Notes: generated from the sequence alone by a model not told the origin. A DNA stretch of 64,000 bases from Eutreptiella sp. 'Long Island Sound 2002' (GCA_964036045.1 OZ038382.1:148068961-148132960), one strand, 5' to 3'; positions 44,206 through 57,771 are shown, numbered from the stretch's first letter. Numbers and translations are program-made.

Positions 44206-47200
44206 TTAGGCAAAGTGGCTGGCTGCCTAGGTACCTAGAACTAAAAAAGAAATTTTACTAAATTCCCATTACCTAGTAAAAAGTAGTGAACCTAGTAAAT
44301 TGTTACCTAATTAGAATTTTCTTTTAAAAAAATATTTTTGACTGAGTTTCGCTAAACCCGTTCTGGGAATTGTTCAGATAACGTTGGACACCTGTTCACG
44401 TCAATGGGGACAAATGGGCACCATGCATGGGACTGGTAAAATCAAAAAAAATTGACGTGTCTGACCCCTATCAGAGTCCACCACTTCCACCTGCCCTAAC
44501 CTTGTGGACAAACAACAACTGCATAGTGGGAAACTACCTCTTTCAATTGTGAACATTTTGGGGGTCCATAACCCACGTTCGACCAAACAGGCACACTCTG
44601 TAGGCCTTCTGGGTATCACGCTGTAAAACTCTCCTATACCTTGGCTGAATGAGAGTTTGTAATAAGAATCGTACTTCTTGTGAATCACCATTGTTTTCTG
44701 AGTGTTTTGCCCAAAACCAACCTTTTTGTCATACAAATGGTGGTGTCTGAATTCTGCGAATTCTAGCTTGGAGTTTGGAGGGCTGCTTTTGACCAGATTA
44801 CGAATCCACAAACGTCGCATGAATTTTGAACATATTTCACAATGACTTTCGCCAAAAATACTGAATTCATACATGTGCAGAAAAAGACAGCAATGGACAT
44901 GTGAATGGGGGGAGAACTAGGGCGTACGCAGATTCACAGACCTCGCTGCCAAAGAGACCCAAGAGCTGGGCACAAACCAAACAACTACTGCATCTATAGC
45001 CCCATTGCCACCTCTTTCAGGCTCAAAGTCGCTGTGACAAAGTTTGTACATGGTTGAGGTCGGTTAGCAGCCTCTTGCCTCTTTTGAAACACTCATTGGA
45101 CCTTGGCGACAGTGACTCGTCATGGTCACCCGAAAATACCCAAATCTTGCCACCATTGAAATGAAACGTCAAGAACAGATATTTGCGTTCACTGTTACAT
45201 GCAAAGACAATGGTACCTTTGAGATGAAAATCCTAAACCCCCCATAAGGAAGTCATGAAATTTGGAGAAAGCAGGAAAAATTCTGTGACGTCACAAACAG
45301 GTCAAAAACAGAAACTGGGGAACAAGGTTCCAGGACAGTAGTCTGCACCCAAAAGACTGGTCAGCTTGAGGATGCAAATAAAGATGGAAAGATGAAGCAG
45401 TAAAATGGGGTGATACATGGTAGAGTACAATGCAGGATGAGGCAAAGAGGCTCCAGCCTCTGCAAAAGGAGCAGTGGTTGCCTTGAACTTTGAGGGTTGC
45501 AAGACAATGAATTTTGCATGTGATGGCAAAATACCACGAAACTGCTGTTCTCACAACAACTCTCAAGAATTTCCCACCGGAGGCCTCGTCCATAGCACAG
45601 CAAAATACCCAATTGATAAACCCAGTGTACAATAACTTGTGCGCCCAGCAATGAAAAAACAGGCCTGGCGAGGAACACATCCTATTATTCCCCATCAGAC
45701 TGACCTGAACCCAATGAGGCAGGCTCTCTTCCAAACTAGATGATTTCAGCTCTGGTCTATGCTTGCCTGCCAATAGGAGCAAACACTGTGAGGAAATGCG
45801 CCAGCACTTGACAACTGGCATAACCATCAATGTTATGCGCACATAGGTTAGGGTTGCAGTCTGGTTGTGTGGACATTGTTACTGCAGTTACCCCCCTCTT
45901 CCTACTGGTTGTTGTTCGGACTGCAAAGACCTAACTTTAATGCAGTGCTGAAGGATTGGCGCAGATTCATCATTAACTCAGGTTGGGCTGCCACAGCTGA
46001 TGTCATGGTTGCTTGAAACACGCATGACATGATTTTTGCACCAATGCTTTAGTGCTTGCCAATCAGCAGTTTCAGACACATGCATATTATGCAATCCAAT
46101 GAATGCACAAAAAGCACAGCCAGAGTAATTAGGCCTCGTAAACGTGAATGAGGGCTGGCATGGATGGATGTTGAAATGTAGCAACATGATGTGGAATCTG
46201 CGATGACTGGCAGTGCCCCCATGGGGACAACCTCTTGTCCAGGGAGCAACACCCCAGTTGAGAAAGAGAAATTGAATGAAGTGAAACAATGTGGATGAAG
46301 CAGAGTCAAATGCAGGAAAAGTGGATCTGTACGCTCATAGTTGAATCCATGATCATACAAACAGTGAACGTGCCACGTGAGGAGTGAGGAAAGACGCAAA
46401 CCAGTAAGAAACGGTGCGGGCCTTGTCCGGAGGGAGAGTTCTACACCCAGAAGAAAAATCTCTGCGGCCGCACAGCTTCAAGGGCAATGCATCCTCAAGA
46501 GAGGGCTAACCCGAACCCCAACCCTGGCTTCTCTGCTAAAACCCTCTTGCCCCCAGCAGAACTACAAAATAACAGGGCAAAATAAATTCCTAATTGGGTG
46601 GGAATTGGGTTACCTCAAGGAATGCGGGGTAGAAAAACCTGGTGGGATGGGGCGCAATCAGGCCCATCTCTATGAAAGAATTGCACAGAGTCACTGCAAA
46701 ATCAGAAACAGGCTGAAGGGTGGATAAGCGGTGGCAGGATCATGTGCACACTGGCACACAGCAGTCACAGAGCTCATCGGGGGCTCGTGGATCCTGGACG
46801 TCGCTTCTACAAATGGGCCTAGACCTACCGACATCAACGCCGAATGATTGAGACATCAGAGACGAGAACAAGAATTTCTGAATACCATCCAGCGGTTTGG
46901 CTGCGCCGCCAGAAAAACACTCAGAGCAATGTGTTGTATGCCCCTGAGAGATTTAACGCTGTTGGCGCCCCAGTATGAACCCCACCCACCCCAACACCAC
47001 CCCTCAATATGAGCCCAACCCAATGGACTCACTCTCTGGGGGGGGGGGGGGGCGCAACCCCCCAATCCAATCCCTCCCTCTCAATAACGGACGCGCACTG
47101 CAGAAAAGAGGGGCCTGCGTCACCTCTCGAATGAATGAACGAAATGACCGACTTAGACAGGGAAAAATTGCGCTGAACAAAACGAAACAGATTGAAGACA

Positions 47201-50200
47201 AGCCACTCAAAGATTTAATGGCACTGATGCAATAGGATGGCTGAAAGGTCAGGTCCAAAAGCGCAGTTGCATGTGCAACAATGGCAAACAGAAACTTCAG
47301 AATGTGAACTGAGGTCGACCAACAATTTGCTAGACAGTCTTCCAGACATTTTCTCTTCACCGTTGATCTGACCCCCCCCCCCCCCCGCACGCACACCAAC
47401 TCCAGTGCTGGTGAATGGTGAATTCAGACACTGTGTTTGGAATGGATTTGGCTGTGAAATGGGGACGACTTGGTTAAATGACATTGCAGCAATGAGCCAC
47501 AGCAAAATGTGTGTGAAGATAATGGCTTTATTAAACACCAAATGCCACATTCGTGGTTGTGATGTCACCCCATTTTATCAGAACACATGGTGAAAATGCG
47601 AAGGATTAGGAAATTCAGGGCAAAGACAAAGATTGTACCAACTGCACCAGGACAGATTCTACTGCTGGGAGGTAGAATGGAAGATGAACCAGATGCTGTG
47701 GACATGGCAGCATCCCAGCGGGGTGAGGGGAACCTATTCCAAACAATGTTGCTTTGAGGGGGTGACAGATATTAAAAAAAAAAAGAAATCACTACAGCTA
47801 CTTTGACCGATTGCTTTTATTTTGGCGGGGGGGGGGGGGGCAAATTCATGGGGGTTGGGAAAAACAAACACTTGTCGGGTGCAAACAAATAAACTGGGCG
47901 GATGCTAAACCTAATGCAAGGATAGCGATGGCAACTAAAAAAGCACAAAATATGCAATGAGAGGGTAGACTCTCTCATCCAGAGAGGAAAACGGGAGGGG
48001 ATAAGAAATCGCAATGAAAAATAAACACGGCATGAGCGTCGGCAGGTTTTTGAGCAACAATCCAGCAGCTATCCAACTGTTACTCCTAAATTCTACCAAC
48101 ATGTCCCCAGCTACACGTCACGTCAGGCTCGGAGGCATGGTCCCGAAAACCAGTCCCTGGAGCCAACAAATGATCCTCCATCTGGCTGTGACTGCACCAC
48201 AGTAACCCCATCATTATCAACTTTGCAACATCCAATTTGTGTGGATGCAGGGAGGAACACCAATGATTGCTACCCCCCCTCCCCCGGTGCTTGAAAGCAA
48301 CATGCTGCTGGCACAGAGCAGCCGCTCCGCTTCCAGGAAACATGCGGCACAATGTTCACCCTCTGTGGCCCTGCCTGCCTGTGCCCACCTTCGTCACCCA
48401 ACAGCACACAACGCATGGCTTTGTTAATCATGAGATGAGGAATCACGAGCGGGCTCGGAACCACGTGAGCGGTGTGGGGAATCAGAGCTCTTGGCCCTTG
48501 ACGAAGAACCTGTGCAAAAAGCAGATGTCCACTCACTCACCAATGTACCATGGTGCATAACCGGGGCATCCACAACATGAAGCTGGTGCTGTACTCAACC
48601 ACCTCCCCTGAAACAACGTAGCGCCACCCAGCCTTGTCGTAATGACAGGGGGGAAGCTACACCCACCCACTCACCCACTGCCATTGGCCATCGGGGAGGG
48701 GGATGAGACCTAATTAGTTGATTGTATTGCATTGATAGAAAAACAAACTTGAGGTAATGCACTCCACAGTAAGGCATAAATGCATCCGTATTCTCTATGC
48801 CAAACCAGGTTAAACCTCAACACACACGCTGTGTCTAGAACAGGACAACAAAAATATCGTGTCTGACTATGTCTAGTCAGACAATCACTTACAATCAGGC
48901 TGGGGAGGGGCGGGGGGGCTGAGACCTAAATCCAATTGAGAGATTGAAAATTGAATGACAAACAAACTTGTGAAGAATGAGAAGCAACAAGACAGGGGGT
49001 AAGAACAAATTGAAAAAAAAAAAAAAGCTGAGAGAAAAAGATAACAAACTGAATAGCAAATGAAGCATTTCACTCCTCAACCTGCAAAGAGTGCAACTGT
49101 CTTATCCAATGCAGGCCTGGTTGAGCCTCAGTAGAACAATGGGACAAATATTACCATACCCAGACAGACACAAAAAAAATAAATTCTACCATTTTCATCC
49201 TTCTTCATTCTGTTTATAATGATGAATTTTTCCAGCTTGTTCCACAAAAGGTTTCACTGATCGGCCAGTGACCTTATACGAGCCCATCACCACGCAGAAT
49301 TCGCCCGCTGTGTTTGGCCGCTATTCTGGAGTGTGCTGTTGTATGCACACCGCCTCTTCCTTGGTAGCTTCTTCTGTGCTTTGGTTTCGTTGTGTGCGGA
49401 AAGCATTCCTTCTGGGACACTCAGCTGGAGGGATATCATCATCCTCCTGCATGTACGCTTGGTTGTTTTTTGCCAGAGTTGGTTATTCAAACGTGTAGCA
49501 TTCAAAAGTGAAATACAGGGGGAAATTTCGCCCGGGGACAATTTCGCAGGGGAAAATTTCGCCAGGGGAAAAATTGCCACCCTTGAAATCCCCAAAGCCC
49601 CAAGCATGTGTCTCGCAAAACGTCTCTCAATTTTCGAAAAAAAAATTTTGTCTCTCGGTCTGTATATGCCCCTTGAGGACATAGATGTCAGATGTGGTCA
49701 TTACTCCAGTGGTACGTGCACTTGATTCTGATTGCACAGGCGCTGGTTGAAATCCCGGTGACGCAATGTTTTTCATCTGTCCAGCACTTGTGAATCTGAT
49801 GAGATTGGTTTTTCATGCACAAACAAACCCTGCCTGAAGCAGTCTCCAATGGTCACAAAACAACAACACATGCACAGACGATCCAGTAACTGGTGCAGAA
49901 GGTGCAGGCTTCTTTTTCAAGGCATCAACAGGCACAGGCGAGTTTGTAATCACGCCTGGCCCTGCTCAGGAAACACAATGCCTGCAGCTGTGGTGAAGGA
50001 TGGAACTGTTACACCAAAATTTCGCCAGGGGAAAATTTCGCCACCTTTCTTAACGGCGAAATTTTCCCCGCGAAATTCTCCCCTGGCGAAATCCCCCCCC
50101 CCCCTGTACAAATGGTAACAAAAACGCTGAGACTCGTAGGTTTGAGAGGGGCGGTGTGATTGTCCTATCTATCACTGTCCAATCTATCTTGTCTACTTAG

Positions 50201-51786
50201 ACCAGATTTCTCCAGTGAAAGCGCATCATTGCGAGCACCCAACATGTCAGCAGCACCCTTTGAAATGTGTCTACTGTCTGACTGTACTCCACTTGTTGTT
50301 GGTTGCTAAAGCGCGACACAGAATTTTGCTGGAAATCCCAACGCGTGAAATAGGATTGCCATTGTGGTGGAATACTATGTTGGGTGGTAGTGCACATTGG
50401 TTTCCCAGTGCTAGTAAAACAGCCCCTTGGCGTCCCCGAGATGCGCTTGCCAGGCACCGCCCCCCCCCCCATTTGTCTTGAATGTTCGCCATGCCCAACC
50501 CAGAAACATCATGACAGAGCTTCTAGCTGAAGCGCCGAGTATGCCCAAGAGAATTAGGGATGTTAGGGAACAGAACAGCGGCACATGTCGAATGCTCTGA
50601 CCCCACTTTAGGGAGCAAAAAGATGAGAAGCACTTTGCCAACTTTGCCGAAGAAAGCTTGTCTTTCCATGAGATCATCATTGTTCTGAAGAAAATTGGCA
50701 TCGAGGTCTAATTTCAACAATGTGACATAGGCAATCACAGGCAGCGTAGGCAAGTGTGCGGTCTCCCAATTGGTTGGAAATATTCTGCTGGATTGGGTAA
50801 TCTGTATGCAATGCAGTCGAAACCGAATGCATTGATTTGATTCAAACTGGGCATACGCCTGCTGATCTGTGAGGTTTTAGCTATTCCGGAGACGCTCGGA
50901 ACAAGCTTGAATACCGCATGTCACATGAAGACAGAACAGACAAACCATCAAACGACTATCATCACAAAGATTTCCTCCAACAAGGATGGAACTTGAACAG
51001 CAGTCCAACTGAAAAATATTGGATGGATGGGTTGCACAGAGATTGATTGAGTAAAATTCCTGTCACACCCCTGACACAAAATGGTACACATCCCAGAAGT
51101 TTCTGATTTGCGCCCTAACAACTGTAACTTACTTACCAACTGACCCGATTTCATCTATTGTACACCAGGCTTGATTGCTCGGCGCTTCCAATTAAGCCAA
51201 CTGCGTCGTGGTCGGCGCAATACTGTGTACATTTTTGAAGGCTTACGATTTGTGGCCATTATCCTGGCTTTTCTCAGAAACAGACAGCGAACCTGAAATT
51301 ATTGCCAGTCTTGCCGCTGTACAACCAGTGGATGAGTTGATCAAAATTTTGAATGATCACGCAAACACACAGGTGGGATGGTAAGCAACACATCCTACCA
51401 ACAAGGTGTTTGGTGGTAGGGGCAACATTGGGTTGCTTTGAAAAAAAATAAATTGGATTGCTGGTCCAAAATTTCATTGAGTTTTCCCATGCACAATGAG
51501 ACTGAATTTCTTTCATAAAAGATAAGCACGTTGCGGTGTCTTTTGTTGACTCTTGAGACAGGCAAAAGTGAAGACGAAATCGAATCACAACTGATCCAGC
51601 AATCAAACCGAATGGGCCCACGGTCACAATGACGGGCGCTGCCCCAGGCGCATTTGACCCCACAGCATCAGGGCCGGATGGCAAATGCTGCACAAGGGTC
51701 CAGGTTTTGGCTGGCTGGGTACTAAGCCAACCCCCCCCCCTCCCTGGACAGAGCATGCCACTAGAAAAGGTAGGTTTGGGAGGGTC
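44206..51786. other. 7.6-kb stretch without a supported gene
   Basis: Only short or composition-driven ORFs; the longest (45291-45842, minus, 183 codons) shows no motif I can defend. G or C homopolymers of 12 nt or more occur at about 47038-47052, 47372, 47827 and 50093. A purine/AT-rich repeat family is noted separately. The right end probably includes the 3' untranslated region of the kinase gene. Confidence 0.5.
49519..50096. repeat. GGGGAAAATTTCGCCA repeat, tandem block and inverted block
   Basis: At 49519-49580 four imperfect 15-16-nt units of GGGGAAAATTTCGCCA stand in tandem. At 50016-50095 two units in the same direction are followed, after CTTTCTTAAC, by units in reverse complement (GGCGAAATTTTCCCC), forming a potential hairpin. 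The two blocks are about 440 nt apart. Confidence 0.65.
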
Positions 51787-54700
51787 TCAGCCACCTGTAA
51801 ATTTCAGGATAAAAGGATGGTTCAGGGCCTCACGGGCAGTCAGGCGCCGCTTTTTGTCATAGTTCAACAGGCACTTGAGCAGATCAATAAAATCAGCATC
51901 ACCACAGAGCTCCTGAGCACAGATGTGATGAGAGCAAAAAATGTGGTTAAATATGCAACTTGGCTCGCACCTCCCTTGAAACAGCATTTGGGCAGGGCAA
52001 CGCCCTGTCACACAGCAAGTCATCACTATCAGTCAGACGCTGAAGAGGAACCTGATGCTGACGATGAGACTGATGAACACGAAGATGAGACGGGTATTTC
52101 CAAATGGGTCAGATTCGTCAAAAAACCTAGACCAGTGTGTTTCCGAGTGTTGCGTGTGTTGGTGGAGTTTGCTAAATCTGAGCGCCTGAGGTCTAACAAG
52201 GATAACTGCCTCAATTCTGGGCCTCCGTTTAGGCTACGTTGCACACTGGAGCACCCCTTTCGGCATACCTCAATGGGTTGGCAACGCTCCACCTTCGCGA
52301 TGCTCTTCTCAGAGGATGCCATATCTGGCCACCGCAACTTCCCATCGCTCCGGAAGTATTTGCGTGCACTGTCGCTGAGCAAGAGACGTGGGCATTCGGC
52401 AACATAGAAACCGGTGTGTTTGCCGTTTGTGGAATTGATTTCGTTTGAATATGTGACCACCCACAAAAAAGTCAACAACACCTGCAAAGCAGGTGTTTTA
52501 TGTTTCATCCGATTTGGCCACACGTATGCTTGGCCGAGGTCAAGGTGATTGCTGTGCCGTCGCAACTTTCAGACTTGCGGTGACAGGAAAACCCATCACG
52601 CAATGACGACGTTTTTTTTGATGTTGCAGATGGGCGCATCTGGAAAACTGGGCGTAAAACCTGCAACCAAGTCTGTGCAACTTGGAAGAACAGTGCAGTC
52701 GCCCCTGACGTTCAGAATTCGTTTTGCCATCTTGCTGAGAGGCCCAATTCGTATTTATTCGATCCGACGCGTGCAGGAGATCAAAGCACACTGAACACAC
52801 CTGATTCTTCTCGAGAACCAATCAGGGAAGGGGCCCAAGATTTTTTCCATCAACGCCAAGTGTTCTGCAGCAAAACGGGGCCCGCATGAATGCAGTTTTT
52901 GCACGACCCTCCCAGCTGTGATTTTCCGCACAGAACCCTAGGCCTACACGCGCCCACTTCTGAAGGCACATGCCCAACTGTGTGTGCAAGCAAAGCTCCG
53001 TACCCCATGGCAACCCGAAGGCAACCTGCCACAACACACCTCTATTCTCATGGGTGTCGAACAACACTTCGCCAGTGTACAGTTCAATTAGGATGCACCC
53101 AACGCTCCACATATCTGCTGCGTACATCCAGCCAGATCCTGGCGCACAGAAACGGGAGTTTGGATGATGACTGTGCACTGAGGGAACTGCCCGCGAGCCG
53201 CGGTGCACACAAAAATGTGCAGCACCATGCACCGCTTGACGGCAAGCCAGCTGACGTGCCATGCCGCCACGCCCAAACGGGCACTTTGGCTCTTCGTGAA
53301 ACAAAACCCACCACATTACATGCTCGGTCAAATTCCCTCACGCAACGCGATAGCAGACAAACAGGCGAAAATACACGTGCGTGAGATGCACCGAAACGGC
53401 GGACTGGTATCGCAAGAAAAGTCGTCCCAAAAATTGCACACACCAACGATAACTTCTGGTGCACGGTAGTGTCGTGTTGACACAATGCTGGTGTCAGAAT
53501 GGTCTTCGTCCGTGGCACCACCAAAATCGATGATGCGCACGGCATAGTTCCTGGGCACACGCCGCCGGCCCTCATGTGTGTAGCCCGATTCGGTCAAGAG
53601 AATGTTTTCAGGCTTCAGGTCAGTGTGAATCAGATGCATATCACCGTGCAGGACTGACACAGGAATCGCGTCGAGGAGGGAGCGATGGAACGCACGTGTG
53701 GGAGCAGAAGGCGCGCAATAAAACGACAAGGACGCGGAGGTGAAACCGTGAGAATTCACTTCGACAGCACACGGGCAAGATCGGAAAGGTGGCTGTAAAG
53801 GGCCAACAAGACGTTTAGCAACCGTGTACGGCAGAAACATACAATCGAGTGCTTCAAAGAGGTGCTTTGCCATCTGCGCCACGCCTTTGAGCAGAAAATT
53901 TGCATTCTTATTCATGAAATCAAGCAGACTGGGACCCTGAGGAGAGAGCAAAGGACTGCAAGTCCAGTTGTTGCATCACTCTACTTGCCACGCTTCCAGG
54001 GGGCAGGCAACAAGTGAAACGAACACGAACGAAGTGAATCGGACACAACACAGCAGCTGCTGCAGCAACACTCACACCAACTTGGGGAACATGATGCACA
54101 AGTGCTCCTTGTCTGTTCGAGGATCGTGGTAGAGGAAGGAGTCAAGGACCTTTACGCTGCAACTACAGAAACATGGAAATAATGAAGACTTGGGTGACAA
54201 AATTGCTGACAACTTAACACGAGGTAAGGAAAGAGATGGGGGGACAACAGCACACACTAGTTGTCCTCTCTATCCTTCCTCTTCACTCTTTCCAAGATGT
54301 CCAACTCGAACTGCGCGTCTTTCGTGTACTTCTTCGTGGCCCGTACAATTTTGATTGCGATGCGGCGCTGCTCCTTCCTGTCCCAGGCTTCGATAACCTT
54401 CGCAAAAGTTCCTGGAAATCAAGGCCCGTATCGTTCTGGAGTATAACCACGCGGGCAAGCAACGGCTAAGGGCTGGCCTGCTTCGGCAGATTCACCCTTC
54501 ACGGACACACGTTTCAGCAAAAGATAGGGGACACATACCTTGACCCATGAGATCCAGGATTTTGTCTGTTGAAAAAACAGAAAAAGAGAGATGTGCAAGG
54601 GTGCAAAACCTCGCCAGTCACTTCCGTGCAGGCATCGACAAGCAACATACAACGTTCGGTGAGGTTCTCTCCGCAAACAACGTGGAAATGGCCTTCTTCG

Positions 54701-55204
54701 TCAGACTGCCTCGGGGTCTGTAGGAGCGTGACAGCAGCTTTGAGGGGGTGCAAGTTTTCAGGGTGGCAACCACCTTGAGTGAGACACAACACACAAACAT
54801 ACGTAAAACTTCTTTTCTCGTGTCTTTTCCTTATCCTTGTCTTTGTTCTCTCGCTCTTTGTCTTTTTCTTTCTCCCGCGCTCTGCCTGCATCTCTGTCGC
54901 GTTCTTTGTCTTTATCTCTGTCCCGTTCTTTGTCCTTATCTCTGTCGCGTTCCCTATCCTTTTCATACCGCTCTGGTTCAGAAGCTTTGTCCCTGGCCCG
55001 ATCTTTATCCCGATCCTTTTCCCGATCCTTATCTCTCTCCCTCTCCCTCTCCCTCTCCCTCTCCTTCTCCCGGTCTGAGTCTCTGTGGTGAGTACGGTCT
55101 ACTTCATTCTCATAAGCTCTTGACCTTTTCGATGAACCGACTTCTTCGTCCGACATCCCATAAGAGTAGCACCGCTTTCGCGAGTTGAAGTCGTCCTGTG
55201 GCAT
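51787..55204 (-). CDS. LAMMER/CLK-type dual-specificity protein kinase, 11 exons
   Basis: Exons (minus): 55204-54803, 54717-54651, 54565-54539, 54411-54258, 54162-54078, 53936-53843, 53653-53444, 53138-53040, 52864-52801, 52374-52269, 51912-51787. All introns are GT-AG and the exons sum to 1434 nt (477 codons plus TGA). The N-terminus (about 50-130) is a run of RD/RE/KD/KE dipeptides. The kinase domain starts near 157: P-loop GQGTFA (164-169, Ala for the third Gly), VAIK-type Lys 186, helix-C Glu 201, HTDLKPEN with Asp 288, DFG Asp 319, STRHYRAPE, and the family signature as EHLALMEK (380-387). It ends [10 protein letters not shown], a usual length. LAMMER kinases phosphorylate SR splicing factors in the nucleus. 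No defect is visible. A probable transposon lies 193 nt upstream of the ATG. Confidence 0.93.
55034..55070. repeat. Simple CTCCCT repeat within kinase exon 1
   Basis: Tandem CTCCCT hexamers, encoding Arg-Glu dipeptides on the minus strand, and related TCTTTGTC-type units up to about 54850. They explain the long mirror ORFs on the plus strand here. Confidence 0.7.
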
Positions 55205-55404
55205 ATCACCACTGCATGACCCTGTAATGCATATTCGATGCAGAATTTATGTACCAAATTGCCTTGTCAATAGCATACAAGGGGATCTTTCCTTATGCAT
55301 GCACGGCAAGGCAATTTTTTCCACGGAAGTGCATGCAGCGCTCTCATTCCGCGTGCGCAAGTGATAGGCCTACTGTCCACAGGGAATGGCTATGCAGGAC
55401 TACG

Positions 55405-57597
55405 GCTTAAGGGAAAACCCCGCTAACTTGGACTGAACCGCGACGCTCAGAGTTTTGAGATTTTCTCGAAATTTTTGGCAGATGAAAGGTTGAGACGCTG
55501 GGAATGTCTTTTTCAGGTGTCTGTTTACCAGGTGAGCTATCTGTAATGTCGTCGAGTCGTCGATTTCGCAGTGTAATTTGGTCAAACTTTCAGACACTTA
55601 GAGGACCACTTTTTACCCCAACCCCACTAACTTGGACTGAGTTGTATGTCGACGCATTTGAATAACTTTGTGCCACTGTTTGCGTTCGAAGTGGTGTTTT
55701 TTGCATTGGACAGCTTGCAGCTGTCTAGTCATGTCGAAAATGTGGTTTGAGTTGTCTTTTGGTTGGTCCTGTGTTGTACTTGTTGGGGATTTGTTCCCTT
55801 AAAGTGAAACTTTGGTCATTGGTCATGTACTCTGAGCATGCCATGTCCTTGAGACATGATGAGTTGGATCTCGACATGTCCCATGTTTGGAGTTTAGAAG
55901 TTCGTTTTTGGGTGTTTGGCCACAGGGTGACGTACGATTTATGGGTTTAACTCGTGGTTAGGGTCCCTTTCCATAGGTCACAAGTTCGTTGTTCGGCCGT
56001 TGGGGTGTTTGGACCAATTCTGCACATGTTGGTTGGGAGGGAGATGTGCAATTGTGAAGATTGTTTGCTTTTGCCACCAAAACGTGGCTTGCATCTGCCT
56101 GCACAAGGTAAGTCATGGTCATTCAACACGTTTCTAAGTGCTTTTGACGTTTACAACACAAGGCTGGCTTGGGGATGTGTTCTAATTATAGCATTTGTTG
56201 GTTGCCTATCATCAAGGCTGGCAAATTGGTGTGGTACAATGTTGTAGTGACCAACTTTTGCTCCAACTTTTGTTGCAAAACCACTAGAAGCAGAGAGAAT
56301 ACACATTATTTGTTGACATACGTTGTGGGTTGTGGAGTGGTCTCACGGCACTTGTGGTGCTTTAGTGCTTGGGTGGCACACTATGCGGCGGTGTTGGGGT
56401 GCTACAAACCACCTCTAGGGGTGTCACTCCACGACCCCTCATAGAGTACAAGTTAGTGTCAACCTATATTGGTTACCATTGCACTTCAATATCTCTGCAT
56501 AATAGCTCACGGGGCTTTAACATCAACCTACAAGCTTTCCAAGCTATCCTTTCCTTATGCACCCAAACACTTTTTATCGTAGGATATAGCACTCTTGAGT
56601 TGGTACTCTAGGGTGCCACTTTTCTACCCCCCCACTCTTGTGGTAAGATGTACTCTTGTGGTAAGGTGTGATATGGGGTGTTCTTTTTGTGTTCAAGAGG
56701 TCTTTGTAGCACCAAAAGGCACCGGTGACCAAGGAAGGCTCACACTAAGGCCCACACAAAAGTCCTTGGAGGTCTTGGAGTGGCACACTTTGGGAACAAC
56801 AAACCACCTCAAAAAGTGGCCACTCCGAGCTACACCAACGACTACAAACGAGTGCCAACCTTACTTGGCCACCATTTTTGTTTGATACCTTTCCTTGTTA
56901 TGGAAAGGGGCGTCAATATGGAAAACAAGCTTTCAAAAGGTGCACACTATCCTTACTTTGTGTTGCCAAACACTTGTTGCCACCAAGAAGCAGCCATTCA
57001 AAAGAACGTCACTTTTCTACCCCTCCACCCTTAGGCTAAGGTATGACCATCCCTAGGGCCGTGACGGATAGGGTGTGTTCTTTTTGTGTTAAGAAGGTCT
57101 TCCGAACTCAAAAAAGTTCCAAGGAAAACTCACCTTTGGGGCAAAGTTTTGGCCCAAGCACCTCTTTGGCCCCTCCCTTCACCATTAGGCTCCATGATGG
57201 AAATGGGCCAATGATTGTGCACAATGTGACCGAAAGTGGTCAAGTTTGTAACTCAACCGAGGTGCCCGAGGGGCCCAGGGGCCGTCGACAACCTCGGCGC
57301 ATGGCTGGGAAAAGCCAGCAGCCGCCGGCTTCGGCCGGTGGCTTGGTTTTTTTTAAAAAATTTCGTCGAAGAGACCAAATCCATAAATGATATTTTTGGG
57401 CGACGTCGCAGGCGAACCAATGGTCCAATGGGTAACACCGGGTGTATGATGTGTAGGAGAGCGTACTGCGGCGGTTCGAGTCCCGCCGACTCCCATTTTT
57501 TCCGTTTGGGGGGACTGGCGCGCGGTCAGATTTCGGCGCGCATCGGCGCGCGCCAGTCCAACAGGCGGGGTAATCGAAGTCGCGGGGTTTTCCCTTA
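55405..57597. mobile_element. Probable non-autonomous DNA transposon with 16-bp TIRs and 8-bp target duplication
   Basis: TAAGGGAAAACCCCGC at 55408-55423 recurs as its exact reverse complement at 57582-57597. The direct repeat GGACTACG flanks the segment (55397-55404 and 57598-57605); on the left three bases (GCT) separate it from the inverted repeat. An 8-bp duplication fits hAT-like and is near the 9 bp typical of Mutator-like elements. The 2.2-kb interior has no long ORF, so any transposase must come from elsewhere. It contains a diverged internal duplication (about 56610-56760 and 57010-57150) and, near the right end, a tRNA-like segment. The left end lies about 200 nt upstream of the kinase start codon. 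Confidence 0.55.
57421..57501 (+). other. tRNA-like segment with Pol III A box, B box and T-run
   Basis: TGGTCCAATGGG (57421-57432) fits the A-box consensus, GGTTCGAGTCC (57473-57483) fits the B box exactly, and TTTTTT (57496-57501) could terminate Pol III. The spacing is tRNA-like, but the acceptor strands do not pair and the anticodon arm does not fold. I therefore take it as tRNA-derived or a degenerate tRNA rather than a working gene. Confidence 0.35.
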
Positions 57598-57771
57598 GGA
57601 CTACGCGTAGGACTAAAGGATCTGCCCACATCTGGCGCCTGCGCTTGCATTAACTGAAAATGGGAAAAAAATGGAATTGATTTTCTAATTTAATTGATTG
57701 CTGGGGCTGAACAGCGTATTTTTATAAATGCCAGCATCAAGCGCATCTGTTCTACTATTTTTCAGACACAG

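Noticed and set aside
45291-45842. 183-codon minus-strand ORF as a gene
   Set aside because: No recognisable motif, unusual Cys/Leu/Phe composition, overlapping alternatives in other frames, no neighbouring exons.
50523-50753. 76-codon minus-strand ORF as an exon
   Set aside because: Mildly protein-like, but no splice context or partner exons found.
54748-55188. Plus-strand Ser/Leu/Phe-rich ORF of 146 codons
   Set aside because: Exact mirror of the Arg/Glu/Asp repeats in kinase exon 1.
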